From the NCBI GenBank assembly GCA_023659895.1, contig JAGXOL010000006.1, positions 1-44,097 on the forward strand: 44,097 nucleotides of DNA, in the 5' to 3' direction. Every line of letters starts with the position of its first letter. Positions within the stretch are counted from its first letter, which is position 1. This document shows positions 26,499 through 34,050 of the stretch, piece after piece. Source of the stretch: Candidatus Aenigmarchaeota archaeon LH_S7 (GTDB lineage Archaea > Aenigmatarchaeota > Aenigmatarchaeia > QMZS01). Made by a program: the position numbers and the translations under genes. The notes beneath the pieces are model-generated. The model searched no databases. It worked only from the letters and a program-made list of their open reading frames with translations, and was not told the DNA's origin.

Positions 26499-26764
26499 AA
26501 AAGAAGAACGTTTTAAATGAGCTAAAGAAGGAATCTGGAGAGAAAAAGTTAATTCTCGGTACAAAACAGACCCTAAAACTAGCTAAGTCCAACAAATTAG
26601 AGAAGATTTATCTGTCTAACACTTTTCCTGAAAGTATAAATTCTCAGGAATTTAAGAAAACTAAAGTGGAAAGATTAAATATGAATTCATCAGAGTTAGG
26701 TAAGTACCTTGGAAAAAGTTTTCCAGTGGCAGTTGTGGGAGTGATGAAAAATGAGAACGTATGA
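26486..26764 (+). CDS. rpl30e: Large ribosomal subunit protein eL30 (L7Ae/L30e fold)
   Basis: 92 residues. KLILGTKQTLKLAKSNKLEK, then IYLSNTFPE and a late SELGKYLGKSFPVAVVGV segment fit eL30 rather than L7Ae. Its place between rpoA2 and nusA is the classical archaeal order. It overlaps the preceding gene by 13 nt and nusA by 14 nt, so the whole rpoA1-rps12 block is probably one tightly coupled message. Confidence 0.92.
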   Translation: MEAVKKKNVLNELKKESGEKKLILGTKQTLKLAKSNKLEKIYLSNTFPESINSQEFKKTKVERLNMNSSELGKYLGKSFPVAVVGVMKNENV

Positions 26765-27140
26765 TAAGGTAACATTGCATTATATGTCTTTGTTTGAGCT
26801 AGTTACAGATACAGTTTCAGTGGATTGTGTAATCAATGACCAGATTTATTTTGTTGTGGACAAGAAAAATATGAAAACTCTTTTTGCTAATAAAGGTGAA
26901 AAAATCAAGCTTTTGAGAAAACATGTGGGAAAAAATGTGGTGGTTTTCCCTTATTGTGCTACAAAGGAGGAATTTATAAATGAGGTGATTTCAGATAAGG
27001 TAAAAGTTAAGGATACTGAGGATACTTTGAAGTTATTTATAAACAGGCAAGATACTAAAAAGGTGAAAAGGGATCATCATGCTATTAAAAACTTTTTGGA
27101 AAGAATATATAATGTGGACAAGGTGTTGTTCCGCTGGTAA
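26751..27140 (+). CDS. nusA: Archaeal NusA-like transcription factor (KH domains)
   Basis: 129 residues, typical for the archaeal protein, which consists of the two KH domains only. Diagnostic segments are YMSLFELVTDTVSVDCVIND, VVDKKNMKTLFANKGEKIKL, LRKHVGKNVVVFPY and the C-terminal basic KH2. Position between eL30 and uS12 is canonical. It lacks the S1 and acidic repeats of bacterial NusA; the role in termination or rRNA transcription in archaea is not well defined. Confidence 0.93.
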   Translation: MRTYDKVTLHYMSLFELVTDTVSVDCVINDQIYFVVDKKNMKTLFANKGEKIKLLRKHVGKNVVVFPYCATKEEFINEVISDKVKVKDTEDTLKLFINRQDTKKVKRDHHAIKNFLERIYNVDKVLFRW

Positions 27141-27142
27141 AT

Positions 27143-27568
27143 ATGGGACGATTTAATGCAAGAAAATTCAAAGAGGAAAAAAGAAAATCAAGATGGAAGA
27201 AAAAAAAGTATAGAGATAGGATTAGGGAAAAAATGGGAAAGATGAGTGACCCTTTAGAAGGGGCTCCTCAGGCAAAAGGATTAGTTCTTAGCAAGAGGCA
27301 GGTTGAGCAAAAGCAGCCACACTCTGGTATGATTAAGTGTGTTCGTGTAAAATTAATTAAAAATGGGAAGGAATTAACTGCTCATGCACCTTTGGACAAA
27401 GCAATAGAGCAAATCCAAGAACATGATGAGGTTATGATAGAAGGTATTGGTGGTTCCCAAAAGAAAGCTTATGGTAGTTTGCCTGGTGTGAAATATAAGG
27501 TTTCCAAGGTTAATAGAATAAGTTTGGAAATGTTAAGAACAGGGAGAAAGCAAAGAGCAAGCAGATAG
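27143..27568 (+). CDS. rps12: Small ribosomal subunit protein uS12 (archaeal)
   Basis: 141 residues, normal length. The order is intact: basic N-terminus, DPLEGAPQAKGLVLSKRQVE, the decoding-centre loop, KCVRVKLIKNGKELTAHAP, EHDEVMIEGIGG and LPGVKYKVSKVNRISLEML. The loop that normally reads KQPNSAIRKC is KQPHSGMIKC here (PHSG at residues 59-62), an unusual change next to the codon-anticodon helix. It follows nusA by 2 bp. uS7 and EF-2, which normally follow, are missing; trpS comes next. Confidence 0.95.
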   Translation: MGRFNARKFKEEKRKSRWKKKKYRDRIREKMGKMSDPLEGAPQAKGLVLSKRQVEQKQPHSGMIKCVRVKLIKNGKELTAHAPLDKAIEQIQEHDEVMIEGIGGSQKKAYGSLPGVKYKVSKVNRISLEMLRTGRKQRASR

Positions 27569-27608
27569 AGCCCATTTGTATCTAAACTAAAAACTACTAA
27601 AATAGTTT

Positions 27609-28670
27609 ATGGAAGATTTGATAGTTGACAACAAGAAGCTTGTTTCAACTTTTGGGGCAAAACCTATTTCAAAATTAAAGGAGATTCCTGATTTTTACAC
27701 TTTTAAGAAGAAACTGATTTATTCTCATAGGGATTTTGATAAGTTTTACAAGGCCTTGAAGAAAGAGGAAAAATGCGCGATTGTTTCAGGTTTTAATGCT
27801 TCGGGGACAATTCATTTAGGTCACAAGCCAGTTTTTGATACGAATTTATATTTCCAGAAAAAGTACAAGATTCCTGTTTTTATCCCTATATCTGATGATG
27901 AGAGTTATGTTTCAGGAAAAATTAAGGACCAGAAAGAAGCTCTAGAAAACTCAAAGCAGTTAGCAAAGGAACTTCTTGCCTATGGATTTGACCCAAGGAG
28001 AACTTACTTTATTATTGACCAGATTTACACAAACATTTACAATCTTGCAATAAAATTATCTAGGAGAATTACCTTGTCAGAGGTGAAATCAACTTATGGT
28101 TACAAGAATGAAGATAACTCAGGACTCTATTTTTATCCAGCTGTTCAATCAGCTCATATTCTTTTACCTCAGGAGAAATTTGGAATAAAGAATGTTCTTG
28201 TTCCAATTGGACCTGATGAGGATGCTCACTTTAGAATTTGCAGGGACATAGCTTTGAGAGCTAAATACAACAAACCTGCTGCTTTGCATATATCTTTTAT
28301 GCCTGGTTTGAATGGAAAGAAGATGTCTAAATCTCATAATAATGCGGTTTTCCTGGAGGAAAGCAAAAAGGAATTAACCAAAAAAGCTAAGAATGCTTAT
28401 TCAGGGGGACAACCAACAATTGAAGAACAAAGAAAGAAAGGAGGAAACCCTGAAATTGATATGTCTTGCCAATACCTTTCCAAGTTTTTCCTTGATAAAA
28501 AGGAATCAAAGAAATTGTTTGATGATTATCGCTCTGGAAAACTTTTGAGTGGTGAGGTAAAACAAATGCTTGCTGACAATTTGGTTGAGTTCACCCAGAA
28601 TTTCCAAGATAGATTGAAGAAAGTGACAAAGAAGCAAGTTGATAAATGTATTATGAGGAACAAGTTTTAA
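27609..28670 (+). CDS. trpS: Tryptophanyl-tRNA synthetase
   Basis: 353 residues, class I synthetase charging tRNA-Trp. The HIGH motif is HLGH at 69-72 within GFNASGTIHLGHK and the KMSKS motif lies near residue 238 in LNGKKMSKSHNNAVFL. The TrpRS-specific C-terminal block NAYSGGQPTIEEQRKKGGNP, EIDMSCQYL and LSGEVKQML separates it from TyrRS. It starts 40 bp after rps12 and may still belong to that transcript. Its end is 3 bp from the 3' end of the convergent tRNA-Asp gene. Confidence 0.94.
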   Translation: MEDLIVDNKKLVSTFGAKPISKLKEIPDFYTFKKKLIYSHRDFDKFYKALKKEEKCAIVSGFNASGTIHLGHKPVFDTNLYFQKKYKIPVFIPISDDESYVSGKIKDQKEALENSKQLAKELLAYGFDPRRTYFIIDQIYTNIYNLAIKLSRRITLSEVKSTYGYKNEDNSGLYFYPAVQSAHILLPQEKFGIKNVLVPIGPDEDAHFRICRDIALRAKYNKPAALHISFMPGLNGKKMSKSHNNAVFLEESKKELTKKAKNAYSGGQPTIEEQRKKGGNPEIDMSCQYLSKFFLDKKESKKLFDDYRSGKLLSGEVKQMLADNLVEFTQNFQDRLKKVTKKQVDKCIMRNKF

Positions 28671-28687
28671 ACACGCCCTGGCCGGGA

Positions 28688-28809
28688 TTCTCTTTTTGCT
28701 CAAGCCTTTTTTAAAAGCTTGTTTTGCTGGAACTTCCTCTAAAAGTCCCACTGGAACTTTTTCTAAAAGTTCCCTTCTTTTTTTGCTGGAACTTTTTCTA
28801 AAAGTTCCC
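28688..28809 (-). other. T-loop intron of tRNA-Asp, hairpin array
   Basis: About 122 nt between A59 and T60. It contains two identical 9-bp hairpins with 3-nt loops, a third diverged one, and a fourth unrelated hairpin (CAAGC/GCTTG) near the 3' end, joined by A-rich linkers. Confidence 0.75.
28729..28808 (-). repeat. Hairpin repeats inside the tRNA-Asp T-loop intron
   Basis: Copies at 28788-28808 and 28753-28773 are identical (stem GGAACTTTT/AAAAGTTCC, AGA loop in the tRNA sense) and sit 35 nt apart; 28729-28749 is a diverged copy. Each is followed by CAGC or CAGT in the tRNA sense. Confidence 0.85.
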
Positions 28810-28850
28810 TTTGAACCCGGGTCTCCGGCTTGACAGGCCGGTATCCATAA

Positions 28851-29000
28851 CCCTGGAACCTTTTCAAAACCTCGAAAAACTTTGTTTTTCGGGATCCATA
28901 AACCTTTGGTTTATGAGGAAGGTTCCATCCAAAATAGGAGTTTAGCTTTCCTTTCTTCCTATCAAAAATTCCTTTCTTTTCTAAAGAAAGAAGGATTTGG
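28851..29000 (-). other. D-loop intron of tRNA-Asp, hairpin-built
   Basis: About 150 nt. On the sequence an outer 8-bp stem (28855-28862 with 28919-28926) encloses two 8-bp hairpins with 3-nt loops: 28873-28880 with 28884-28891 (CGAAAAAC/GTTTTTCG) and 28897-28904 with 28908-28915 (CATAAACC/GGTTTATG). Further purine/pyrimidine-rich self-complementary sequence lies toward 28990. No ORF for a homing endonuclease fits. Confidence 0.75.
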
Positions 29001-29076
29001 CCACTAGACTACCAGGGCATAAAATGATAATAAATAATTAAAAATATTAGATAGTTAAATAAATCTTGTTTTTTAT

Positions 29077-29219
29077 GGGCCCGTAGCTCAGTCTGGTTAG
29101 AGCGTCTGGCTCTTATAACCTTTTTAGAAAGGGATTTTATCCAAAAAAGAAAGCTTCCAAATAAAATCTGGTTAAAAGGAGCAACCAGAAGGTCGGGGGT
29201 TCGAATCCCCTCGGGCTCA
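29077..29219 (+). tRNA. tRNA-Lys (CTT) with canonical 37/38 intron (29116-29183)
   Basis: Exons 29077-29115 and 29184-29219 form a 75-nt tRNA: acceptor GGGCCCG/CGGGCTC (one G-U) plus A73, D-arm GCTC/GAGC, anticodon stem TCTGG/CCAGA with loop CTCTTAA, T-arm around TTCGAAT. The 68-nt intron lies after A37. GCTC at 29109-29112 can pair with GAGC at 29179-29182, and TAACC (29116-29120) with GGTTA (29170-29174), compatible with a relaxed bulge-helix-bulge splice motif. The intron also has small hairpins (29119-29132; 29132-29142). CCA is not encoded. Confidence 0.88.
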
Positions 29220-29286
29220 TTGCAACCTTCAGAAAGGGTTCCACCCAAAAGAATAAAAATTAGATATTAATTATATATATTAAATT

Positions 29287-29427
29287 ATGAAGGGTGCAGA
29301 GTTACCTACCAGTTTAATTTTTTGGATAATAGTCTTTTTCATAGTAGTTGTGTTGTTTATAGGTCTTGCAATGTGGACAGGTGAATTTGGTGAAGGAGTA
29401 ATAGACGTTATACCAGATTTTATATAA
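29287..29427 (+). CDS. Tiny single-helix MKG protein, first gene of the surface cluster
   Basis: 46 residues: MKGAELPTSLIFWIIVF then a continuous hydrophobic helix and an acidic C-terminus ending DVIPDFI. It is the first of 15 same-strand genes running to 40435 with gaps mostly under 15 bp or 4-nt overlaps. The leader MKG followed directly by a helix matches the larger neighbours and suggests processing after Gly3, leaving a 43-residue helix with a short outer tail. The AT-rich stretch 29250-29286 upstream could hold the promoter. Function unknown. Confidence 0.6.
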   Translation: MKGAELPTSLIFWIIVFFIVVVLFIGLAMWTGEFGEGVIDVIPDFI

Positions 29428-29429
29428 TT

Positions 29430-29552
29430 ATGTTAAAAGGTAGTAATTTTATGATGATAATAATAGGTGCGCTTCTTACATTAGTATTTATAGCAGTTTT
29501 TATTTTAGTAATGCAAAACCTTATTTTTGAGCCAGTAGGTCTGACTGCATGA
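29430..29552 (+). CDS. Tiny single-helix membrane protein (MLKG leader)
   Basis: 40 residues starting MLKGSNFMMIIIGALL, nearly all hydrophobic, ending EPVGLTA. It begins two bases after the preceding stop and is followed two bases later by another tiny protein. Reading frame, spacing and leader argue that it is translated. No homology recognised; candidate pilin-like or helper peptide. Confidence 0.55.
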   Translation: MLKGSNFMMIIIGALLTLVFIAVFILVMQNLIFEPVGLTA

Positions 29553-29554
29553 TT

Positions 29555-29671
29555 ATGAGAGGGATAACAAGCATGATATTTAATATTATAATAATTGTTG
29601 TGGTTATTGCAATTATAGTCGCAATCTTTGCTACCATGATGAATACATTTCCAAGTACAGCACCAGCATGA
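29555..29671 (+). CDS. Tiny single-helix membrane protein (MRG leader)
   Basis: 38 residues starting MRGITSMIFNIIIIVVV, one helix, then MMNTFPSTAPA. Its stop overlaps the start of the next gene by 4 nt (ATGA), the coupling seen between real genes of this operon. Function unknown. Confidence 0.55.
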   Translation: MRGITSMIFNIIIIVVVIAIIVAIFATMMNTFPSTAPA

Positions 29672-31164
29672 GAGGAATATCAACTAATCTTTTGCTGACT
29701 GTTTTATTGTTAGTAGTTTCGTTAGTAGTTGCTTTTGGAATAATTCATCAGACTATTAATCCTACCACTACTGGATATTTAGGTTTACCTGATGGGGTGT
29801 GGATAGAATTGGAATCAGCAGACACAAAAACATTCGTTTTTCCCCCTGTTCTGTGGTTTGGTGAGGAATTGGAATTGGAAGGAAATGAAGTTGATTACAA
29901 AAATATTTATAATCATAATGATGTGAAGGAATTTATTTTATCAAGAAATACTATTTATAATAAGTATTGTATAGGTTGTAATGGTCCCCGTTGTTCTGAA
30001 TGTCCGAAGCCTAATAATAGGACTTATAGAGCATTAATCAATGTATTATTTCATCCTTCTGAGTTTGGATCTCTACTTCCTCTCAATGGTGTTTTGTTTG
30101 GTTTTAAAACACCTAAATCAACCCAACCACATTTAGCTTTTTATCCTTTGGTGACCGATAATTTTGGGGTTCCTTTAGATAGCAGTCTTGTGGAAAGGGA
30201 TTCAACTAATAATTTGTATTATTTTAAAAATGATGAGAATTATGGAAAGATAAATATTACTTTGAAATTTGATTTAGAAAAACTAAAAGGTTATTACGAT
30301 TCTAAAGGTTATAGTTTAGGGGCTGATGAGAATGAGTGGAAGAAAAACATAAAGATAGGAGATGATACTTTGAAAGAGCTTGAAACTAATGGAAACTGTT
30401 CAAATATAAGGACTAAAGAATATTCTTGTTCCTTTGAAGAATTTACTGTGGATAAATGTTGTGAATCTTCTGTGATTGTAGAACCTCCTGAAATAAAGGT
30501 AAACTTAAGTGGAGCCAATTATAATACCACAACAACAATGCCTATACAACCAATTTCATTTAGAGTTGTCTATTATGCAGATAAACTGAATGATACTGAT
30601 TATATCTTTAATAATTACGAAGAAGTTTTTTCAAGATACGAAGATCCCATGAATATATATCCTTGTAGATCTATAGTACCTGCAAAAAAATTTAACTTGT
30701 TGAGAAATAAAAAAGGAATTAGTGAAAGAAAAATAAATTGGACTGAATGTAAAAACTCAGACAGTTATATAAGATTAAAATATAGACATAAGAAAGAGAA
30801 TTCAACTTGGTATTGCAAGGATAATGGTGATGAGTATTTCCTGTATAATCCTTACGGTTTTTGTAAATTGGTTCATAACTCGGAGAAAGAACAACTTGGA
30901 CTACCTTCATTCCCAAGTATAACTTATTTACAGAAAGCTTTTTCTGGAGGAAGATTAGGGGAACAACTAAGTGTTACAGTACCTTATTGGTGGGGTCATA
31001 CAGCTGATATAAAGATACCTGATACTGATCATTTTGAAGCTGCATCAGTTTTATCCCAATATGTAATTAAAAAATCACGAGAAACCTTAACGGATGGAGG
31101 AGAGATTACTTTATTTGATCCTTTTACCGCAGGAGGGGAGGATGTTTATTTTAAGTTCAGTTAA
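29668..31164 (+). CDS. MRG-leader anchored ectodomain protein, unknown
   Basis: 498 residues. MRG is followed by ISTNLLLTVLLLVVSLVV (helix about 5-24) and a large extracytoplasmic domain with two Cys-containing segments (CIGCNGPRCSEC near 110; a CCESS site near 265), several sequons and no motif I recognise. It is translationally coupled to the tiny protein before it and is followed after two bases by another tiny one. I would treat it as a structural or adhesive component of the apparatus encoded by the cluster. Confidence 0.6.
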   Translation: MRGISTNLLLTVLLLVVSLVVAFGIIHQTINPTTTGYLGLPDGVWIELESADTKTFVFPPVLWFGEELELEGNEVDYKNIYNHNDVKEFILSRNTIYNKYCIGCNGPRCSECPKPNNRTYRALINVLFHPSEFGSLLPLNGVLFGFKTPKSTQPHLAFYPLVTDNFGVPLDSSLVERDSTNNLYYFKNDENYGKINITLKFDLEKLKGYYDSKGYSLGADENEWKKNIKIGDDTLKELETNGNCSNIRTKEYSCSFEEFTVDKCCESSVIVEPPEIKVNLSGANYNTTTTMPIQPISFRVVYYADKLNDTDYIFNNYEEVFSRYEDPMNIYPCRSIVPAKKFNLLRNKKGISERKINWTECKNSDSYIRLKYRHKKENSTWYCKDNGDEYFLYNPYGFCKLVHNSEKEQLGLPSFPSITYLQKAFSGGRLGEQLSVTVPYWWGHTADIKIPDTDHFEAASVLSQYVIKKSRETLTDGGEITLFDPFTAGGEDVYFKFS

Positions 31165-31166
31165 TT

Positions 31167-31331
31167 ATGAAAGGCATTTCTGTTATGATTTTAGGAATTA
31201 TTGGCGCAATTGTTGTTGCAGTTTTACTCATATATGTTGAATCATTTAAAATTGAACCTATATTAGGCATGATTTATTCTTTGTTTTCTTCCTTAACACT
31301 AAATGCTATTTCTAGTATTGGTTTCACATGA
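31167..31331 (+). CDS. Tiny single-helix MKG protein
   Basis: 54 residues: MKGISVMILGIIGAIVV and a helix to about 23, then a moderately hydrophobic tail IEPILGMIYSLF. The stop overlaps the next gene's start by 4 nt. It resembles in layout (not clearly in sequence) the proteins at 33621 and 40283: helix, short polar break, second short amphipathic segment. Confidence 0.6.
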   Translation: MKGISVMILGIIGAIVVAVLLIYVESFKIEPILGMIYSLFSSLTLNAISSIGFT

Positions 31332-33619
31332 ACAGAGCGACTTGGGGCTTGTTGTTTGGAGTAATCTCGATGTCAATAACTTTGTTAGTGGGATTTTCCT
31401 TGTATTCAGATGTTTATCAGGAAGTCAAATGCATGAATTTAATCTCGGATCTCACAAGGGAGAGAATGGATATAATTGTTTCAGACAGGGTCCCTATGGG
31501 CTGCTTTATTCCTCCTGATATTTCTGAAGGAGAATTTAATACATTAAAAGATGATATAAAGAATTCAAACAAAATTCTTTGGAACCATTGTTTCAATCTG
31601 GGTGATGATAACACTGTAAATTGGAGTTTAATAGGTGATAAGTTGAAGAACGGAATCAAACTTAATGGCTATTGTTATGATTGTGAACAACCTTATTGTT
31701 TGTGTTTGAAAGAGAATTTGACAAATGGATTGAGCAGTAGGAGAAGTATCAATTTCGTACAAGGAAATCAATATCAAAATTGCACCCATAAAAGTAAGAG
31801 CCCTTTCTCAAACATTGCTGAAGTCCCCTCTGTTATTGTAGCTAAAACAGGAGCTCCAATAAGTCTATCTCTTTATGGAGGAATAAAATTAACCGGAAAG
31901 AAAAGATTGGTTGGAGCGAAGGGGGCCTTGTATAAGGGGAATACAAGGATTTCAGAATACACAGATCCAGACAGATTTTGCACCAGCTGTTTCTATGGGG
32001 ATTCTTCAGACCCTACTACGAATTTTGGTTGTTATTATGATTGTTATGATGATGAGATGTGTGAAGAACACTGTAGTTGTCATACTGACAAAAGATGTTA
32101 TAATGAATCTGCTGTAAATATGTGTAAAAATTATTGTAAACTCACTTATCATGCTACTTTAAGTGATATGGCAGATTGTAATTCAGGTTGTATTTGGGGA
32201 AATAATAGATATGAATATAGGGATTGTTACTCCAAGACTGGTCAAAAAGAAGGATGTGGTATAGGCAGGGACTGCGATGGTGATGGAGTGAAAGATGATG
32301 ATGATTGTGAGATATACTTGGAAGAACCACTTTGTTCTGATTTAGATTCAAAGGTGGAAAAAGAAGGTTGCAATAAATTTCAAGAATTCCAAAACTCAGT
32401 TTTTGAGATAGGACCTATGAATTACACAATTTTCAAGATAGGTGATTTGAATATAAATAACAGAGGATTAGCTAATGCAGTAGTAAACTTAACAGTTCAG
32501 GGAGAGTTCCATGGAGCAAGCTGCTACAATATTGATAATTATGAGTGCTATTTTGATTGTTGCGAGGAAATTTGCGCGAAACATAATTGTGAAAATAATA
32601 AATGTAATGAAATAGAGGATAGTTCTTCTACTTCTATCTGTGAAGAAAGGTGTGACTGCTCCACAATCTCAAGGGTAGAAAGAAATGATCCTTTTGTCTT
32701 GTGCAGGACCTTTTGTGCTTCTAGAGATGCTTTCCTCGATGATGTAACAAAAATGAGAAACTGTCAGAAGGGTTGTGAATGGGCTGCGAGACAGTATAAC
32801 AAGCCAGAGTTTATAACTTCCCAAAAAACTGTGGATTTGGTTTTTGTTACTGATACAAGTGGGAGTATGGATGATGAGTGGGATACTTTATGTGATATTA
32901 TAGATGATATAATTTCTGATGTTGAAGAAGAAGATTATAAACTTAATGTAACAACTTATGGTTTAGATACTGGAAGTTGTGTAAATAAAAACTATTATTG
33001 TGCAGATGATGAAATTCTTAGTAATTCAGAAAGTTGGGGTCCAGGAGCAGAATGGGCTGTAAAAAATCATCCCTGGAGAGAAGACATTTTATCAAAAATT
33101 TTGTTTGTTGTTGGCGATGAAGGACCTTATAAAGGAGATTCTATTAATGACAATGATAAAGATTCTGTTGATGCAGCGGTTCAGGTAGCAAAAGAGAATA
33201 ATGTAACAATTTTTGGTTTATGGGGTACAAAATGGAGTGGAGAAATAGACGATGACCTTAAAGATTTATTTTATAATATTTCTGAGCCAACAGGTGGAAA
33301 TGCAAGTTTATTTAGCAGTCCTTCAGATGTAACCAAAATTATTAGTGATGCAATTATAAGAGGAGAAGAATTTGATGTAGGTTATTATAAATATGAGGAT
33401 TTGAGAAAAAATGTGGTCCCAACAGAAGACCCTTATATTTTCAGGGACTTGTATCATAATGTTTATTCAAACCTGGTTTACATAGTTAATTGGGAAGGTG
33501 CAGGTTGGAGATATCCTCATTCATCAGAAGGTTGGACAAAAATAGAAACACCTTCAGGATATTTAAACAAGACAATAGGGCTCAATACAGCTTTAAGTAT
33601 CATAAAGGATAATATCTAA
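31328..33619 (+). CDS. Membrane-anchored VWA protein with duplicated Cys-rich module
   Basis: 763 residues with an N-terminal helix (about 5-25). Two related Cys-rich modules occur at about 219-295 and 398-490; both share a YxCYFDC/GCYYDC start, an EHC or AKHNC core and an end of the form MxxCxxGCxWxxxxY. Between them is DCDGDGVKDDDDC, like a calcium-binding thrombospondin type 3 repeat. A VWA domain follows (about 500-680) with an intact MIDAS start DTSGSMDDEW. It is the second VWA protein in the window; unlike the one at 11020 it has far more Cys outside the VWA domain. Likely an adhesin or tip component needing divalent metal. Confidence 0.7.
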   Translation: MNRATWGLLFGVISMSITLLVGFSLYSDVYQEVKCMNLISDLTRERMDIIVSDRVPMGCFIPPDISEGEFNTLKDDIKNSNKILWNHCFNLGDDNTVNWSLIGDKLKNGIKLNGYCYDCEQPYCLCLKENLTNGLSSRRSINFVQGNQYQNCTHKSKSPFSNIAEVPSVIVAKTGAPISLSLYGGIKLTGKKRLVGAKGALYKGNTRISEYTDPDRFCTSCFYGDSSDPTTNFGCYYDCYDDEMCEEHCSCHTDKRCYNESAVNMCKNYCKLTYHATLSDMADCNSGCIWGNNRYEYRDCYSKTGQKEGCGIGRDCDGDGVKDDDDCEIYLEEPLCSDLDSKVEKEGCNKFQEFQNSVFEIGPMNYTIFKIGDLNINNRGLANAVVNLTVQGEFHGASCYNIDNYECYFDCCEEICAKHNCENNKCNEIEDSSSTSICEERCDCSTISRVERNDPFVLCRTFCASRDAFLDDVTKMRNCQKGCEWAARQYNKPEFITSQKTVDLVFVTDTSGSMDDEWDTLCDIIDDIISDVEEEDYKLNVTTYGLDTGSCVNKNYYCADDEILSNSESWGPGAEWAVKNHPWREDILSKILFVVGDEGPYKGDSINDNDKDSVDAAVQVAKENNVTIFGLWGTKWSGEIDDDLKDLFYNISEPTGGNASLFSSPSDVTKIISDAIIRGEEFDVGYYKYEDLRKNVVPTEDPYIFRDLYHNVYSNLVYIVNWEGAGWRYPHSSEGWTKIETPSGYLNKTIGLNTALSIIKDNI

Positions 33620-33620
33620 T

Positions 33621-33773
33621 ATGGGACTTGTATTAAACAAACTTACATTATTCCTTTTTATGATAATCATACTTGCTTCAGTCTTTTCTTTGCTTTATCT
33701 TTGGTTTACAGAGGGATTCAAACCTGTTTTGGCTGCACTCATTTCTGTTTTATCCCCATTTTATTTATTTTAA
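33621..33773 (+). CDS. Tiny membrane protein
   Basis: 50 residues: MGLVLNKLTLFLFMIIIL, a helix to about 30, then a short polar break and a second hydrophobic stretch ALISVLSPFYLF. It begins one base after the VWA gene's stop. Same layout as the proteins at 31167 and 40283, each placed next to a large ectodomain gene. Function unknown. Confidence 0.55.
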   Translation: MGLVLNKLTLFLFMIIILASVFSLLYLWFTEGFKPVLAALISVLSPFYLF

Positions 33774-33785
33774 TAATCATTAATT

Positions 33786-34040
33786 ATGCAATTGTCAAGA
33801 AATGCCCTGTTTTATTCTATAATCTTACTTATTGCTATAATAATTGTTGGATCTGTAGGTTCTGAATTTAGTAAAAGTAAGGAGAATATGACTGAGAAGA
33901 CAGAACTTGTAGTAAAATGCCAGATGTGGAATTGCGAAGAACCAATACCACAAAAACTTTATGAGAAATGTCAAAGTATAGTCGGTTGCATAGATTATTG
34001 TAAAAGTATAGGAGCAGAGATGTATTGTGATGTAGTATGA
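33786..34040 (+). CDS. Small anchored protein with six-Cys outer domain
   Basis: 84 residues. MQLSRNALFYSIILLIAIII gives a helix (about 8-24), then a linker and a compact domain with six Cys (CQMWNC, EKC, GC, DYC, YC). The spacing suggests a small disulfide-bonded knot exposed outside the cell. Gap of 12 bp to the previous gene, 10 bp to the next. Not recognised. Confidence 0.6.
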   Translation: MQLSRNALFYSIILLIAIIIVGSVGSEFSKSKENMTEKTELVVKCQMWNCEEPIPQKLYEKCQSIVGCIDYCKSIGAEMYCDVV

Positions 34041-34050
34041 TTCTTTAAAT

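Larger units (their letters stand above)
28674..29018 (-). tRNA. tRNA-Asp (GTC) with two non-canonical introns (D-loop and T-loop)
   Basis: Three exons on the minus strand: 29018-29001, 28850-28810 and 28687-28674 (boundaries uncertain by 1-3 nt). Joined they give a perfect 73-nt cloverleaf: acceptor GCCCTGG/CCAGGGC plus G73, D-stem GTCT/GGAT, anticodon stem CCGGC/GCCGG around loop CTGTCAA (anticodon GTC), T-stem CCGGG/CCCGG around TTCAAAT. The first intron interrupts the D-loop after AGTGG and the second interrupts the T-loop before T60. CCA is not encoded. The anticodon loop itself is uninterrupted. A defective pseudogene is possible, but every stem is fully paired. Confidence 0.85.

Noticed and set aside
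28506-28751. Minus-strand 81-codon ORF at the trpS end
   Set aside because: It overlaps the 3' end of trpS and the tRNA-Asp T-loop intron and exon; its sequence follows the hairpin repeats rather than protein constraints.
28729-28808. CRISPR-like short repeats
   Set aside because: The repeats are palindromic hairpins within a tRNA intron, only two to three copies with similar linkers, and no cas genes are nearby.
29009-29248. Minus-strand 79-codon ORF containing PEGIRTPDLL
   Set aside because: It is the antisense of tRNA-Lys; this peptide is a well-known artefact of translating tRNA genes.
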